Origin: Mycolicibacterium confluentis
GTDB taxonomy: Bacteria > Actinomycetota > Actinomycetes > Mycobacteriales > Mycobacteriaceae
NCBI RefSeq assembly: GCF_010729895.1
Contig: NZ_AP022612.1
Location: 2,480,001 to 2,544,000, forward strand
Length of the DNA stretch: 64,000 nucleotides
Direction of reading: 5' to 3'
In this document: piece by piece, positions 8,662 through 17,623 of the stretch
How positions within the stretch are numbered: position 1 is the stretch's first letter
How the letters are laid out: each line of letters begins with the position of its first letter
Program-made: the position numbers and the translations under genes
Notes under the pieces: model-generated
The model's database searches: none
What the model saw: only the letters and a program-made list of their open reading frames with translations
Told to the model about the DNA's origin: nothing

Positions 8662-9207
8662 CTAGTGCGCGGCGTCGACGGCCTGCTGTTCGGGCCGTAC
8701 CCCAAATGAGTTGAGCCCCATGGCGAACGTGGTGTATCCGCCCACGGTGAAGATCAGGTCCATGCGCTGCTGATCGTCGAGTCGCTCCCCCAGGGCTTCC
8801 CAGGTCGCCGGCGACAGTCCCCAGTACTGCTGCAGTTCGTCCACGGCGGCGATCAGTGCGCGATCGAACTCGTCGTGCGCCGCGCCGCGCCGAAGCGCGA
8901 CGATGTCCTCGTCGGTGATACCGACCTGTGCGCCCATGTGGACGTGGTGGGCCCACTCGTAGGCGCACCCGGTGTTGTGTGCGACGCGCAGCGTGACCAG
9001 TTCCCGCATGCGTGGCGGCAGGGTCGACCGCTCAAGCAGGTGCACGCCGAACGGCAGGTAGGCGGCCGCGAGGTCAGGATGTCGGACCATGGTCGCCAGC
9101 GCGTTTCCGGCCCCGTCCGGATGCCTGTGTTCGGGGGCCACCAGGCTGGCCAACGACTCGCGCGCGCGGTCGTCCCATTCGTCCGCGGGCAACGGGCCCA
9201 GACCCAT
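8662..9207 (-). CDS. carboxymuconolactone decarboxylase (CMD/AhpD-like) family protein
   Basis: A 181-residue alpha-helical protein of the CMD family. The core motif is RELVTLRVAHNTGCAYEWAHHVHMGAQVGI, shown here as the segment from about residue 70 to 100, with a single cysteine instead of the CxxC pair of AhpD, so peroxidase activity of the AhpD type is unlikely. Such proteins act as gamma-carboxymuconolactone decarboxylases or unassigned hydrolases. The start ATG at 9207 is chosen because AGGAGG stands six bases upstream. It converges with the TetR gene (4-base gap) and is divergent from the DODA-type dioxygenase. Confidence 0.82.
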   Translation of the reverse strand: MGLGPLPADEWDDRARESLASLVAPEHRHPDGAGNALATMVRHPDLAAAYLPFGVHLLERSTLPPRMRELVTLRVAHNTGCAYEWAHHVHMGAQVGITDEDIVALRRGAAHDEFDRALIAAVDELQQYWGLSPATWEALGERLDDQQRMDLIFTVGGYTTFAMGLNSFGVRPEQQAVDAAH

Positions 9208-9233
9208 CCTGATCCTCCTCGAGCGCGACTCAG

Positions 9234-9253
9234 CGGCAAGATTTTCCTTGCCG
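9234..9253. promoter_or_regulatory. perfect inverted repeat upstream of the CMD gene
   Basis: CGGCAAG-ATTTTC-CTTGCCG is a perfect 7-bp dyad with a 6-base spacer, ending 27 bases from the CMD start codon. On the minus strand a -10-like TACGAT lies just upstream of it, so the dyad would cover the transcription start, as expected for an operator. The binding factor is unknown. Confidence 0.4.
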
Positions 9254-9409
9254 ATCGTATAGGAATTCGGCGGCGCAGCCAGACGAGGTGACGGAGGTGA
9301 CAGGGCTGCGATTTCGGTGCCGCGTGCCACAACGAACCGTCTGCTCGATCCCTGCCTCGTGCCCTGTGAAGGGGCTAGGCTGAAGCGGAGTTGAGCCATC
9401 CCGTCGTCC

Positions 9410-10288
9410 ATGTGGAACGGAAACATGTTGTCCGACAACACGATCATGCCAGCGGCGTTCATCGGCCATGGTAGTCCGATGAACGCGTTGGAGGTGAATC
9501 GGTACACCTCGGCATGGCGTGCGTTCGGCCGGTCGGTGCCGCGACCGCGTGCGATCCTCGTCGTCAGTGCGCACTGGTACATCAACGCCACAGCCGTCAC
9601 CGCGATGTCCCGGCCGCGCACGATCCACGACTTCTACGGCTTCCCCGATGAGTTGTTCGCCGTGGACTACCCCGCTCCGGGCCAACCCGATCTGGTCGAC
9701 GAGATCAGGGAGATCGTCAAGCCGACGTGGGTCGGCGCCGATGTCGACAGCTGGGGCATCGACCACGGCACCTGGTCGGTACTGGTACACGCCTTCCCCG
9801 ACGCCTCGATTCCCGTGGTCCAACTGTCGATCAACGCCGACAAGCCGCTGCACTACCACCTCGACCTCGGCGCCAGGCTGTCGGTGCTGCGCAGTCGTGG
9901 TGTGCTGATCGTGGGCAGTGGCAACATCGTGCACAACCTGGCGGCCATGACCGGCGCACTCCCCGACTCCGGATACGACTGGTCGCAACGATTCGACGCG
10001 GATGCCCGCGAGCTTCTGACCAGCACCCCAGACGACATCCTGCGGTTGGGCGCGCACCGTGACTACCGGGCGGCGGTGCCCACGCCGGACCACTTCATCC
10101 CCCTGCTCTATCTCGCGGGGGCGGCGGGTGCGGCGTCATCCTCGCTGGACGGACTGGTCGAGGGCCACTGCTACGGATCGCTGTCGATGTCGTCCTACAC
10201 CCTGGGCGCCTCCGAAATCCCGCAGGATGTCGACGCTGGCGCGGCGGCTCCGCCGCTGGAGGTCGACGCAGGCCAGTCGAACATCTGA
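9410..10288 (+). CDS. DODA-type extradiol ring-cleavage dioxygenase (YgiD-like)
   Basis: A 292-residue class III extradiol dioxygenase of the 4,5-DOPA dioxygenase type. Candidate metal histidines are in AFIGHGSPM (H20), VVSAHWY (H55) and VGSGNIVHNL. The family cleaves catecholic rings with a single active-site metal and often acts on DOPA or small catechols. An alternative ATG lies at 9425 (MLSDN), and neither start has a strong ribosome-binding site. It is divergent from the CMD gene, which suggests but does not prove a shared aromatic-acid context. It is separated from URC1 by about 100 bases. Confidence 0.85.
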   Translation: MWNGNMLSDNTIMPAAFIGHGSPMNALEVNRYTSAWRAFGRSVPRPRAILVVSAHWYINATAVTAMSRPRTIHDFYGFPDELFAVDYPAPGQPDLVDEIREIVKPTWVGADVDSWGIDHGTWSVLVHAFPDASIPVVQLSINADKPLHYHLDLGARLSVLRSRGVLIVGSGNIVHNLAAMTGALPDSGYDWSQRFDADARELLTSTPDDILRLGAHRDYRAAVPTPDHFIPLLYLAGAAGAASSSLDGLVEGHCYGSLSMSSYTLGASEIPQDVDAGAAAPPLEVDAGQSNI

Positions 10289-10391
10289 GGCCTCATCCGC
10301 ATACCCGGCGACAGTGCCGACAAGTGGCTATGCTGGCGCCTTTCCGCAGGCGTGGGGTCTCCCGGGGCCCACGGAAGACGGAGGTACAGGT

Positions 10392-11648
10392 ATGGCCGCT
10401 GAGTCGACGGCGCCGAACGGCCACATCAGGCTGACCTCCCACCGCGGCGGCGTCGGAGCCCCGCCGCTGACCTGGGCGGCCCCCACGGCGGCCGCGCGCG
10501 GTCCCGTGGTCGGTACCACCACCTCGCGCGCCCACCGCAACGTGATCGGAACGCACAGCGGGTCCTACAGCGTGTACCGCGCGCTGGCCGTGGCCGCGGG
10601 TGCCCTGTCGCGTGAGCACCGGGCGGACCTGACCAACACGGCGCCGACCGATGACATCGGTCCGTATCCGTCATGGCACGAGCCCGGGGCGATCGTCAGC
10701 CTCGATCCCTGGGGTGCGCAGGTGGCCGACGTGTTCGCGGAACATCTGAGCGCCGGGTACGACATCCGCCCCACCATCGCGGTCACGAAGGCGCACGTGA
10801 TCCTGCCCGAGATCAGCGAGGCGATCAGCAGCGGTCGGCTGCGGCCGGACGGGAAGGTGCTGCTCGACGGCGGTGCCGCGCTCGTCACCAAGGCGGCCGT
10901 CGAACCCGTGTGGCATCTGCCGGGTGTCGCGGCGCGGTTCGGTTGCAGTGAGACCGACCTGCGTCGCGTGCTGTTCGAGGAGACCGGCGGGATGTATCCC
11001 GAACTCGTGACCCGGTCGGACCTCGAGGTGTTCCTGCCTCCGATCGGTGGCCAGACGGTCTACCTCTTCGGCAGTCCGCGGGATCTCTCGGATCCGTCGG
11101 TCGAACTGACCGCGCGGGTGCATGACGAGTGCAACGGCTCCGACGTGTTCGGGTCCGACATCTGCACCTGCCGGCCCTACCTGACCCACGCCATCGAGGA
11201 GTGCATCCAGGGCGCGCAACGTGGCGGAGTCGGCCTGGTGGCCTACTCCCGCAAGGAGGGTCGCGCCTTGGGTGAGGTCACCAAGTTCCTGGTGTACAAC
11301 GCACGCAAACGGCAGAGCGGGGGCGACAGCGCCGATCAGTACTTCGCCCGCACCGAATGCGTTGCGGGCGTGCAGGACATGCGATTCCAGGAGTTGATGC
11401 CCGACGTCCTGCACTGGCTGGGAGTGCGCAGGATCCACCGCCTGGTGTCGATGAGCAACATGAAGTACGACGCCATCACGGGGTCCGGAATCACGGTCGA
11501 CGAGAGGGTCAACATCCCCGACGAGCTGATTCCGCCCGATGCCCGCGTGGAGATCGACGCCAAGACGGCGGCCGGCTACTTCACTCCCGGCGCGGTCCCC
11601 GATGCCGTCGAGTTGAAGAAGGCCAAGGGAAGAGGGCTGCCGGCATGA
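10392..11648 (+). CDS. urc1: URC1-like GTP cyclohydrolase II-family protein (uracil catabolism)
   Basis: A 418-residue protein whose C-terminal half is homologous to GTP cyclohydrolase II. The zinc triad region reads VHDECNGSDVFGSDICTCRPYL, with C-x10-C-x-C preserved, but true cyclohydrolase II has CDCG where this has CTCR, and the RGIG motif is replaced by KEGRALGEVTK. This pattern, with an extra N-terminal region of about 190 residues, is that of URC1 of the URC pathway of uracil degradation. Its neighbours, URC4 (ATGA overlap) and uracil phosphoribosyltransferase, complete the known URC set. GGAGG precedes the ATG at 10392. A riboflavin role is unlikely because no rib genes are present. 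Confidence 0.88.
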   Translation: MAAESTAPNGHIRLTSHRGGVGAPPLTWAAPTAAARGPVVGTTTSRAHRNVIGTHSGSYSVYRALAVAAGALSREHRADLTNTAPTDDIGPYPSWHEPGAIVSLDPWGAQVADVFAEHLSAGYDIRPTIAVTKAHVILPEISEAISSGRLRPDGKVLLDGGAALVTKAAVEPVWHLPGVAARFGCSETDLRRVLFEETGGMYPELVTRSDLEVFLPPIGGQTVYLFGSPRDLSDPSVELTARVHDECNGSDVFGSDICTCRPYLTHAIEECIQGAQRGGVGLVAYSRKEGRALGEVTKFLVYNARKRQSGGDSADQYFARTECVAGVQDMRFQELMPDVLHWLGVRRIHRLVSMSNMKYDAITGSGITVDERVNIPDELIPPDARVEIDAKTAAGYFTPGAVPDAVELKKAKGRGLPA

Positions 11649-12868
11649 CGGTCACCCGCGACCTCGACTCACTTGCGGTGCAGCACTTGCGGACCACAAC
11701 CGCGATCCGGGAACGTGCGGACTGGCTGCTGGAGCGCGCGCGCCGGGGCGACTCGCGGTGGTTCGAGGTCGACGACGACGGCCTGGAGCGCGCGGCCGAC
11801 GAGGTGGCCGCCGAGACGCGCCGCCGCCATCCCGGCCTGGACATCCCGTACCACAGCCGGTGGCGCCACTTCGAGGCCGGCGGAGTGGATCGAAAAGCGC
11901 TGCTGGACAACGGACTGGCCGCGCAGACGCCCACGCGACGGGCACAGGCCCTCATGGACCTGACCGTCGTCAGCGTGCTGCTGGACGCCGGCGCCGGTGC
12001 GTCCTGGCGCTACCGCGAGGCCGACACGGGCGGCATCTTCTCCCGATCCGAGGGACTGGGGGTGGCCAGCTGGCACGCTTTCACCGCCGGTGTGTTCTCC
12101 AGCGACCCGGCTGATCCACTGCGCTGCGACGCCGCAGGCCTGCGGGCCCTGACCGCCGCACGTCTGGCCGAAGCGTTCCAGGTGACTCCGGACAATCCGC
12201 TGGTCGGATTGGACGGGCGGGTGGCGCTCCTGCACCGACTCGGTGCTGTTCTGGCGCAGCGCACCGACGTGTTCGGTCACCTCGGACGCCCCGGTGGCCT
12301 CGTCGACTCCTTCGGTGCCGAACTGGCCGCCCACGACCTGCTGTCCTCGGTCCTGCGGTTGATGTCCGACATCTGGCGGGCGCAGAACATGATCGGCCAC
12401 TATCCGCTGGGTGACTGCTGGCACCACGACGCCGTGCCCGGCGTCGGATCGAGCCGAGGCTGGATGCCGCTGCACAAGCTGTCCCAGTGGCTCACCTACT
12501 CGCTGCTGGAACCGTTCGAATGGGCCGGCCGAACGGTGCACGGACTGGACGACCTGACGGGTCTTGCCGAATACCGCAACGGCGGACTCTTTCTGGACAC
12601 GGCCGCGTTGAGACTCCGCGACCCCGACTTCGGGACGCGAGTGTGGTCCCCGGCCGACGAGTTGGTCGTCGAGTGGCGAGCACTGACGATCGCGCTGCTC
12701 GACGGGCTGGCTCCCCTGGTTCGACAGCGCCTCGGCATCAATGCCGAGCAGATGCCGCTTGCCCGTGTGCTCGAAGGTGGAACCTGGTGGGCTGGGCGAA
12801 GACTCGCGGCGCAGTTGCGTGACGGCCTTCCTCCTCTGACGGTCAACAGTGACGGGACGGTGTTCTGA
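11645..12868 (+). CDS. urc4: URC4/Urg3-family protein (DUF1688)
   Basis: A 407-residue protein of the URC4/urg3 family, required with URC1 and uracil phosphoribosyltransferase for uracil catabolism in the yeast Lachancea kluyveri; its precise reaction is not settled. Recognisable stretches include [42 protein letters not shown] and [20 protein letters not shown]. It has no signal peptide or membrane segment. The start overlaps the urc1 stop by four bases (ATGA), and the upp GTG follows its own stop by one base, so the three genes should be translated as one coupled set. Confidence 0.88.
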   Translation: MTVTRDLDSLAVQHLRTTTAIRERADWLLERARRGDSRWFEVDDDGLERAADEVAAETRRRHPGLDIPYHSRWRHFEAGGVDRKALLDNGLAAQTPTRRAQALMDLTVVSVLLDAGAGASWRYREADTGGIFSRSEGLGVASWHAFTAGVFSSDPADPLRCDAAGLRALTAARLAEAFQVTPDNPLVGLDGRVALLHRLGAVLAQRTDVFGHLGRPGGLVDSFGAELAAHDLLSSVLRLMSDIWRAQNMIGHYPLGDCWHHDAVPGVGSSRGWMPLHKLSQWLTYSLLEPFEWAGRTVHGLDDLTGLAEYRNGGLFLDTAALRLRDPDFGTRVWSPADELVVEWRALTIALLDGLAPLVRQRLGINAEQMPLARVLEGGTWWAGRRLAAQLRDGLPPLTVNSDGTVF

Positions 12869-12869
12869 C

Positions 12870-13499
12870 GTGGGTGAAGTGCACATCGTCGACCACCCCC
12901 TGGTCCAGCACAAGCTGACGCTGCTGCGTCGGAAAGAGGCCTCCACCAAGAGCTTCCGCGAACTCGTCGGCGAGATCTCGGCCCTGATGAGCTATGAGGT
13001 GCTGCGGGACATGCCCATGCACGAGATCGAGATCGACACCCCGCTGGAGCCGATGACCAGCCGGGTCATCGACGGCAAGAAACTGGTCTTCGTCTCGATC
13101 CTGCGGGCGGGCAGCGGCATTCTCGACGGCATGCTGTCGGTCGTGCCGAGTGCCCGGGTCGGTCACGTCGGGCTGTACCGCGACCCGAAGACGCTGGTGG
13201 CGGTGGAGTACTACTTCAAGCTGCCCGAAGACCTCGAGGAGCGCGACGTCGTGATCGTGGATCCGATGTTGGCCACCGGAAACTCCGCGGTGGCCGCGCT
13301 GGACCGGGTCAAGGAGTTCGGGCCGCGGTCGCTGAAGTTCGTGTGCCTGCTCACGTGTCCGGAGGGCCTGGCGGCCATGGACCGATTCCACCCCGATGTG
13401 CCGATCTACACCGCGGCGGTCGACCGTCGCCTCGACGATCACGGCTACATCGTGCCGGGCCTCGGAGACGCCGGCGACCGGATCTTTGGTACTAAGTGA
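12870..13499 (+). CDS. upp: uracil phosphoribosyltransferase
   Basis: A 209-residue enzyme making UMP from uracil and PRPP. The PRPP-binding loop is [14 protein letters not shown] (about residues 125-138), [14 protein letters not shown] is the conserved flexible-loop region, and the uracil-binding C-terminus includes [17 protein letters not shown]. Length matches E. coli Upp (208). The GTG at 12870 gives the family N-terminus [14 protein letters not shown]. Placement after urc1-urc4 indicates it works as the URC6-type entry enzyme of uracil degradation rather than only in salvage, although salvage is not excluded. Confidence 0.93.
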   Translation: MGEVHIVDHPLVQHKLTLLRRKEASTKSFRELVGEISALMSYEVLRDMPMHEIEIDTPLEPMTSRVIDGKKLVFVSILRAGSGILDGMLSVVPSARVGHVGLYRDPKTLVAVEYYFKLPEDLEERDVVIVDPMLATGNSAVAALDRVKEFGPRSLKFVCLLTCPEGLAAMDRFHPDVPIYTAAVDRRLDDHGYIVPGLGDAGDRIFGTK

Positions 13500-13502
13500 A
13501 CG

Positions 13503-14312
13503 ATGGGCCACTCCCCCGCGACGGTCGTGCACGTCGGCACTCCGGCACCGATGTTCCGCCGGATCGGCCTGGACATCGAGGACCCTGAGGCGCTGCAGGT
13601 CGCGCCGGGCCCGGACTCCGCCGTCGGCGTCTACTTTTCGCCGGGCGACCCGGCCGGCCAGGGGCGCAACTACACAGTCCGTCGCCACCGGGGTGCGCGC
13701 ATCGAGATCGATGTCTTCGTGCAGTCTGACGGGCCCGGAGCGACCTGGGCCAGGACCGCCCGAGAGGGACAGCGCGTCGGCCTCGACCACGCGCGGTCGT
13801 GGTACCGGCCGCCTGCGTCCACCCGCTGGCAACTGCTGGTGTGTGACGTTGCGGGACTGCCCGCCGCGACCCGCATCCTCGAGGAACCTGCCCCCGGCAC
13901 GTCCGTGGTTGTGGTGGCCGAAGTGCTCGACGAGGCGCACCTGAAATGTCTGAGAGTCCGGGCCGACGTCACCGTGGTGTCGAGCGTCGGCACCGGAAAT
14001 GGCGCGGGCCCGAGTCGGCTGGCCGCGATGGTCCAGGGCCTGACGTTGCCGCAGGGGCCGGGCTACTGCTGGTTCGGTGGTGAGGCCGCTCAGTCGCGGA
14101 TGGTGCGCAGGCACCTGCGCGACACCGGGTGGAGCATCGACCAGACCGACATCACGGGCTACTGGCGGTGGAACTCCGAAGAGTGGGATGCGCGATACGC
14201 CCTCGTCGCCGACACGCTGTTCAAGAGCTATCAGCGCGCCGTCGCCGCTGGCAGAAGCGAAAAAGCCGCGGCCGAGGAGTTCGACGAGGCCCTCGAGCGG
14301 GAAGGCCTGTGA
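13503..14312 (+). CDS. siderophore-interacting FAD-dependent ferric reductase (ViuB/SIP family)
   Basis: A 269-residue cytoplasmic flavoprotein of the siderophore-interacting family, which reduces ferric-siderophore to release iron. The FAD motif GRNYTVRRHR (RxYTxR) is near residue 58, followed by the LDHARSWYRPP segment. The C-terminal NAD(P)H domain has the conserved CWFGGEAAQSRMVRRHLR, and the family-specific YWRWN follows. It starts three bases after the upp stop, so it is probably on the URC transcript. That association is odd, since the pathways have no known link. No siderophore transporter or biosynthetic gene is nearby. Confidence 0.88.
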   Translation: MGHSPATVVHVGTPAPMFRRIGLDIEDPEALQVAPGPDSAVGVYFSPGDPAGQGRNYTVRRHRGARIEIDVFVQSDGPGATWARTAREGQRVGLDHARSWYRPPASTRWQLLVCDVAGLPAATRILEEPAPGTSVVVVAEVLDEAHLKCLRVRADVTVVSSVGTGNGAGPSRLAAMVQGLTLPQGPGYCWFGGEAAQSRMVRRHLRDTGWSIDQTDITGYWRWNSEEWDARYALVADTLFKSYQRAVAAGRSEKAAAEEFDEALEREGL

Positions 14313-14378
14313 CATCAACTCGCGGGATTCGGTATCGTCTGAGCATCCAAACGCAACTCTGGTCACACGATCGGTCCC

Positions 14379-15578
14379 ATGACTGAAGCTGGGAACGCGC
14401 CACCGCCTGTCGATGAGACGCGGCACCACAACCTGTCTTTGCTGTTGGTCGAGGACGATCGTGGCGACGCCGTCCTCGTCGAGGAGTTGGTCTCCGATGC
14501 GCTGATCGACGCCGAGGTGGTCTGGGCTCCGTCGATGGCCCATGCCGAGAAGCTCCTGGCGCGGACCCGACCGGACTGCGTGCTGTTGGACATGAACCTG
14601 CCCGATTCCGAGGGCACGGCCGCGCTGCGCCACGTCCTCGAACTGGATTCGACGATGCCCATCGTCGTGCTCACGGGACTGGCCGACGAACACTTCGGCG
14701 TCTCCGCCGTCGCCTCCGGTGCCCAGGACTACCTGATCAAGGGACGCGTCGAACCGGACATGTTGCGCCGTGCCGTGCTCTACGCAGTGGAACGCAAGCG
14801 CGCCGAGTTGACCGCGGTCGACCTGCACGCCAGCCAACTCCGGGCGCGGGAGAATGCGCGCCTGGAGCGCGGTCTGCTGCCGTCGCCACTGCTGCTCGAT
14901 GACCCGGGCGTCGACATCGTCGCCCGGTACCGCCCCAGCCGGGCCAACGCGCTGCTTGGCGGCGACTTCTACGACTTCGTGCAGACACCGGACCGCACCG
15001 TGCACGTCATGGTCGGCGACGTCGCCGGCCACGGCCCCGACGAGGCCGCCCTCGGCGTCGCACTGCGCATCGCCTGGCGTGCGCTGACGTTCGCGGGCCT
15101 GCGCGGTACCGACCGGATGCGCGAGCTCAACCGGATCCTTCGGGTGGAACGCGCAGGCAGCGGACTCTTCGCGACCGTGATGAGCCTCGCGATCCCGCCG
15201 ACGGGCCCACTGATCTCCGCGGTTCGGGCCGGGCATCCGGGCATGCTCCTGCACCGCGATGGGCAGGTGGACTGGGTGATCCCGCCGGGCGCGCCCGCGC
15301 TCGGGGTCCATCTCGGAGATTGGCCGACCGACCGCGTCGAACTGCCCGTCGGCGCGGGACTGGTGCTGCTCACCGACGGCCTGTTCGAGGGACACTCCGG
15401 CCGGGGAAACGAGCGCCTTGGCGAGGATGGGCTGCTGGAACTGGCGCGGTCGTTGGCCCACCTCCCCGGTGCGGAATTCGTCGACGCGCTGATCGAGGGT
15501 GCCGAGCAGCGTGCGCACGCCAGGGGCGGCATCACTGACGACATCGCAGTGGTCCGCGTCGAGCGATTGACTGCCTGA
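14379..15578 (+). CDS. response regulator with PP2C-type (RsbU/SpoIIE) phosphatase output
   Basis: A 399-residue two-domain regulator. Residues about 19-140 form a receiver domain with LLLVEDDRGD acidic pocket, phosphoacceptor D71 in CVLLDMNLPDSEG and K110-region IKGRV. Residues about 160-399 form a SpoIIE/PP2C phosphatase with metal motifs GGDFYDF, GDVAGHG, and the final TDDIAVVRV. Such proteins dephosphorylate anti-anti-sigma factors in partner-switching cascades. The stop overlaps the kinase start (TGATG), so the pair is translationally coupled. No anti-sigma or STAS protein is encoded nearby, so the target lies elsewhere. Confidence 0.9.
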   Translation: MTEAGNAPPPVDETRHHNLSLLLVEDDRGDAVLVEELVSDALIDAEVVWAPSMAHAEKLLARTRPDCVLLDMNLPDSEGTAALRHVLELDSTMPIVVLTGLADEHFGVSAVASGAQDYLIKGRVEPDMLRRAVLYAVERKRAELTAVDLHASQLRARENARLERGLLPSPLLLDDPGVDIVARYRPSRANALLGGDFYDFVQTPDRTVHVMVGDVAGHGPDEAALGVALRIAWRALTFAGLRGTDRMRELNRILRVERAGSGLFATVMSLAIPPTGPLISAVRAGHPGMLLHRDGQVDWVIPPGAPALGVHLGDWPTDRVELPVGAGLVLLTDGLFEGHSGRGNERLGEDGLLELARSLAHLPGAEFVDALIEGAEQRAHARGGITDDIAVVRVERLTA

Positions 15579-17170
15579 TGCCACGGCGCCGATGGCAGCT
15601 GACCGTCCAGGGCTGGCTCGTCGTGGTGCTGTCGGTGATGGGCACTGTGGTGCTGGCCGGCGCGGCGTTCGCCGGGTTCCTGCTCTACCGCTCCGACCAG
15701 GTGTCCCACGAGCTGAGCGACGACATCCAACCCGCTCGTGTCGCCGCCTACCGCGTGCAGGCCGCGCTCCGGGATCAGGAGACGGCACTGCGCGGGTACC
15801 TGATCTCCGCGGACCGGGATTTCCTCGCGCCGTACTACGACGGCAAGCGGGCCGAGGCCGACGCGGCCGCCGAACTCCGCGATCGCGTTGAGGGCAGGCC
15901 CGCATTGATCGCCGACCTGAACGCCATCCAGCAGGCCGCCGCGCGGTGGCGGGCAGATTACGCCGAACCCGCGATCGCTTCCGTCACGCCGGGTGCGACG
16001 TCGGTCGTCGACCCCAGGGACCTGCAGACCGGCAAGGACGAATTCGACAAGATCCGCGGCCTTTTTGACAGCCAGAGCCAGCACCTCACTGACGCCCGGT
16101 CTGAGGGCATCGCCGAGCTGAACGGGGCGCAGTCTTGGCGCAATGGGGTGCTGCTCGGAGTGCTGCTGATCTTCCTCGTCACCGCGGCGCTGCTGGCGGT
16201 GCTGGTGCGCAGTGCGGTCACCCGGCCGCTGGAGGCCCTGGCCGCCGCGTGCCGCCGCATCACCGAAGGTCACTTCAACGAGCGGATCGTGCCGCAGGGG
16301 CCGAAAGACATTCGCGCGATCGCCGCGGACGTCGAGGACATGCGGCAGCGCATCGTCGACGAGTTGGAAGTCTCGCGCTCAGCGCGACAGGCCCTCGCCG
16401 AGCAGGCCGAGGCCCTCGACGAGCAGGCGATCGAACTGCGGCGTTCCAACGCCGAACTCGAGCAGTTCGCGTACGTCGCCTCGCATGACCTGCAGGAACC
16501 GCTGCGCAAGGTCGCGTCGTTCTGCCAGCTGCTGGAGAAACGCTACGGCGACAAACTCGACGATCGTGGACACGAGTACATCAAGTTCGCCGTCGACGGC
16601 GCCAAACGCATGCAGATCCTGATCAACGACCTGCTGGCCTTCTCGCGGGTGGGCCGGCTGAACTCGACGCTGAGCGAGGTTCGCCTGGGGGCCGCGCTCG
16701 ACGTCGCCGTGGAGAACGTGGCCACCGCGATCGAGGAGACACAGGCCGAGATCATCCTACCCGAGGTCGAATTACCCACCGTCACAGGCGATCCCACGCT
16801 GCTGACGATGCTGTGGCAGAACCTGGTGAGCAACGCGGTGAAGTTCCGCCGTCCCGATGCGCCACCGCGGATCGTGGTCACCTGCGAGCCGTCCGACGAC
16901 GGGCCTACGCATCTGGTGACTGTGACAGACAACGGGATCGGGATCGGAAAGGAGTTCGCGGAAAAGGTCTTCGTGATCTTCCAACGCTTACACAGTCGTG
17001 ACGCTTATGCGGGAACCGGTATCGGGTTGGCATTGTGTAAGAAGATCGTGGAGTATCACGGCGGGGGCATCTGGATCGACACCTCCTACACCGATGGAAC
17101 ACGGATCTGCTTCACATTGCCGCGAGTGGTCGTGCCAGTTGACGCCACCGAGGAAGGAACTCCTGTATGA
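15578..17170 (+). CDS. membrane sensor histidine kinase with CHASE3-like sensor and HAMP
   Basis: A 530-residue kinase. Transmembrane segments at about 12-37 and 188-211 enclose an extracytoplasmic helical domain with ALRDQETALRGYLISADRDFL, the CHASE3 hallmark. A HAMP linker (about 212-265) and a coiled-coil stretch lead to the H-box YVASHDLQEPLRK, with H303 as phosphorylation site. The ATPase domain has the N-box LWQNLVSNAVKF, G1 VTDNGIGIG and G2 YAGTGIGLALCKKIV. The H-box resembles phytochrome-type kinases that pair with Rcp1-like single-domain receivers, which fits the next gene (ATGA overlap). Confidence 0.92.
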   Translation: MPRRRWQLTVQGWLVVVLSVMGTVVLAGAAFAGFLLYRSDQVSHELSDDIQPARVAAYRVQAALRDQETALRGYLISADRDFLAPYYDGKRAEADAAAELRDRVEGRPALIADLNAIQQAAARWRADYAEPAIASVTPGATSVVDPRDLQTGKDEFDKIRGLFDSQSQHLTDARSEGIAELNGAQSWRNGVLLGVLLIFLVTAALLAVLVRSAVTRPLEALAAACRRITEGHFNERIVPQGPKDIRAIAADVEDMRQRIVDELEVSRSARQALAEQAEALDEQAIELRRSNAELEQFAYVASHDLQEPLRKVASFCQLLEKRYGDKLDDRGHEYIKFAVDGAKRMQILINDLLAFSRVGRLNSTLSEVRLGAALDVAVENVATAIEETQAEIILPEVELPTVTGDPTLLTMLWQNLVSNAVKFRRPDAPPRIVVTCEPSDDGPTHLVTVTDNGIGIGKEFAEKVFVIFQRLHSRDAYAGTGIGLALCKKIVEYHGGGIWIDTSYTDGTRICFTLPRVVVPVDATEEGTPV

Positions 17171-17604
17171 CGCCCGACGTCCGACCGATCGACGTCTTGT
17201 TGGTCGAAGACGACCCAGGTGATGAGCTGATCACTCGAGAAGCCTTTGAGCACAACAAGATCAACAACACGTTGCACGTCGCCCGGGACGGCGAGGAGGG
17301 CTTGGACTTCCTCTACCGGCGGGGGGTCTACGAGCATGCGCCGCGCCCCGACCTGATCCTCCTCGATCTCAACCTGCCCAAGTACGACGGGCGCCAACTG
17401 CTGGAGACCATCAAGTCCGATGCGGACCTGTGCCACATTCCGGTCGTGGTGTTGACCACGTCGTCGGCGGAAGAGGACATCCTGCGCAGCTACAAGCTGC
17501 ACGCGAACGCCTACGTGACCAAGCCGGTCGATCTGGACCAGTTCATGGGCGCCGTTCGGCAGATCGACGAGTTCTTTGTGCAGGTCGTTCGCCTGCCGTC
17601 CTGA
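17167..17604 (+). CDS. single-domain response regulator (Rcp1-like)
   Basis: A 145-residue stand-alone receiver domain. The acidic pocket is LLVEDDPGDE, the phosphoacceptor is D67 in LILLDLNLPKYDG, and the conserved lysine is K119 in YVTKPVD. There is no DNA-binding output. The inserted loop YRRGVYEHAPRPD is typical of Rcp1-type partners of phytochrome-like kinases. It overlaps the kinase gene by four bases. The kinase can thus feed two receivers, this one and the phosphatase-linked one at the start of the operon; this one may be a phosphate sink or shuttle. Confidence 0.9.
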   Translation: MTPDVRPIDVLLVEDDPGDELITREAFEHNKINNTLHVARDGEEGLDFLYRRGVYEHAPRPDLILLDLNLPKYDGRQLLETIKSDADLCHIPVVVLTTSSAEEDILRSYKLHANAYVTKPVDLDQFMGAVRQIDEFFVQVVRLPS

Positions 17605-17623
17605 CGTCGCCCGCTGAGGGGGC

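Noticed and set aside
10392..11648. Riboflavin biosynthesis GTP cyclohydrolase II
   Set aside because: The CDCG and RGIG motifs are changed, an N-terminal extension is present, and the neighbours are URC4 and uracil phosphoribosyltransferase.
12843..15905. Open frame of about 1020 codons on the minus strand
   Set aside because: It lies antisense to upp, the siderophore reductase, the phosphatase and the kinase. Its translation is Arg/Gly/His-rich with no domain, as expected from high-GC antisense frames.
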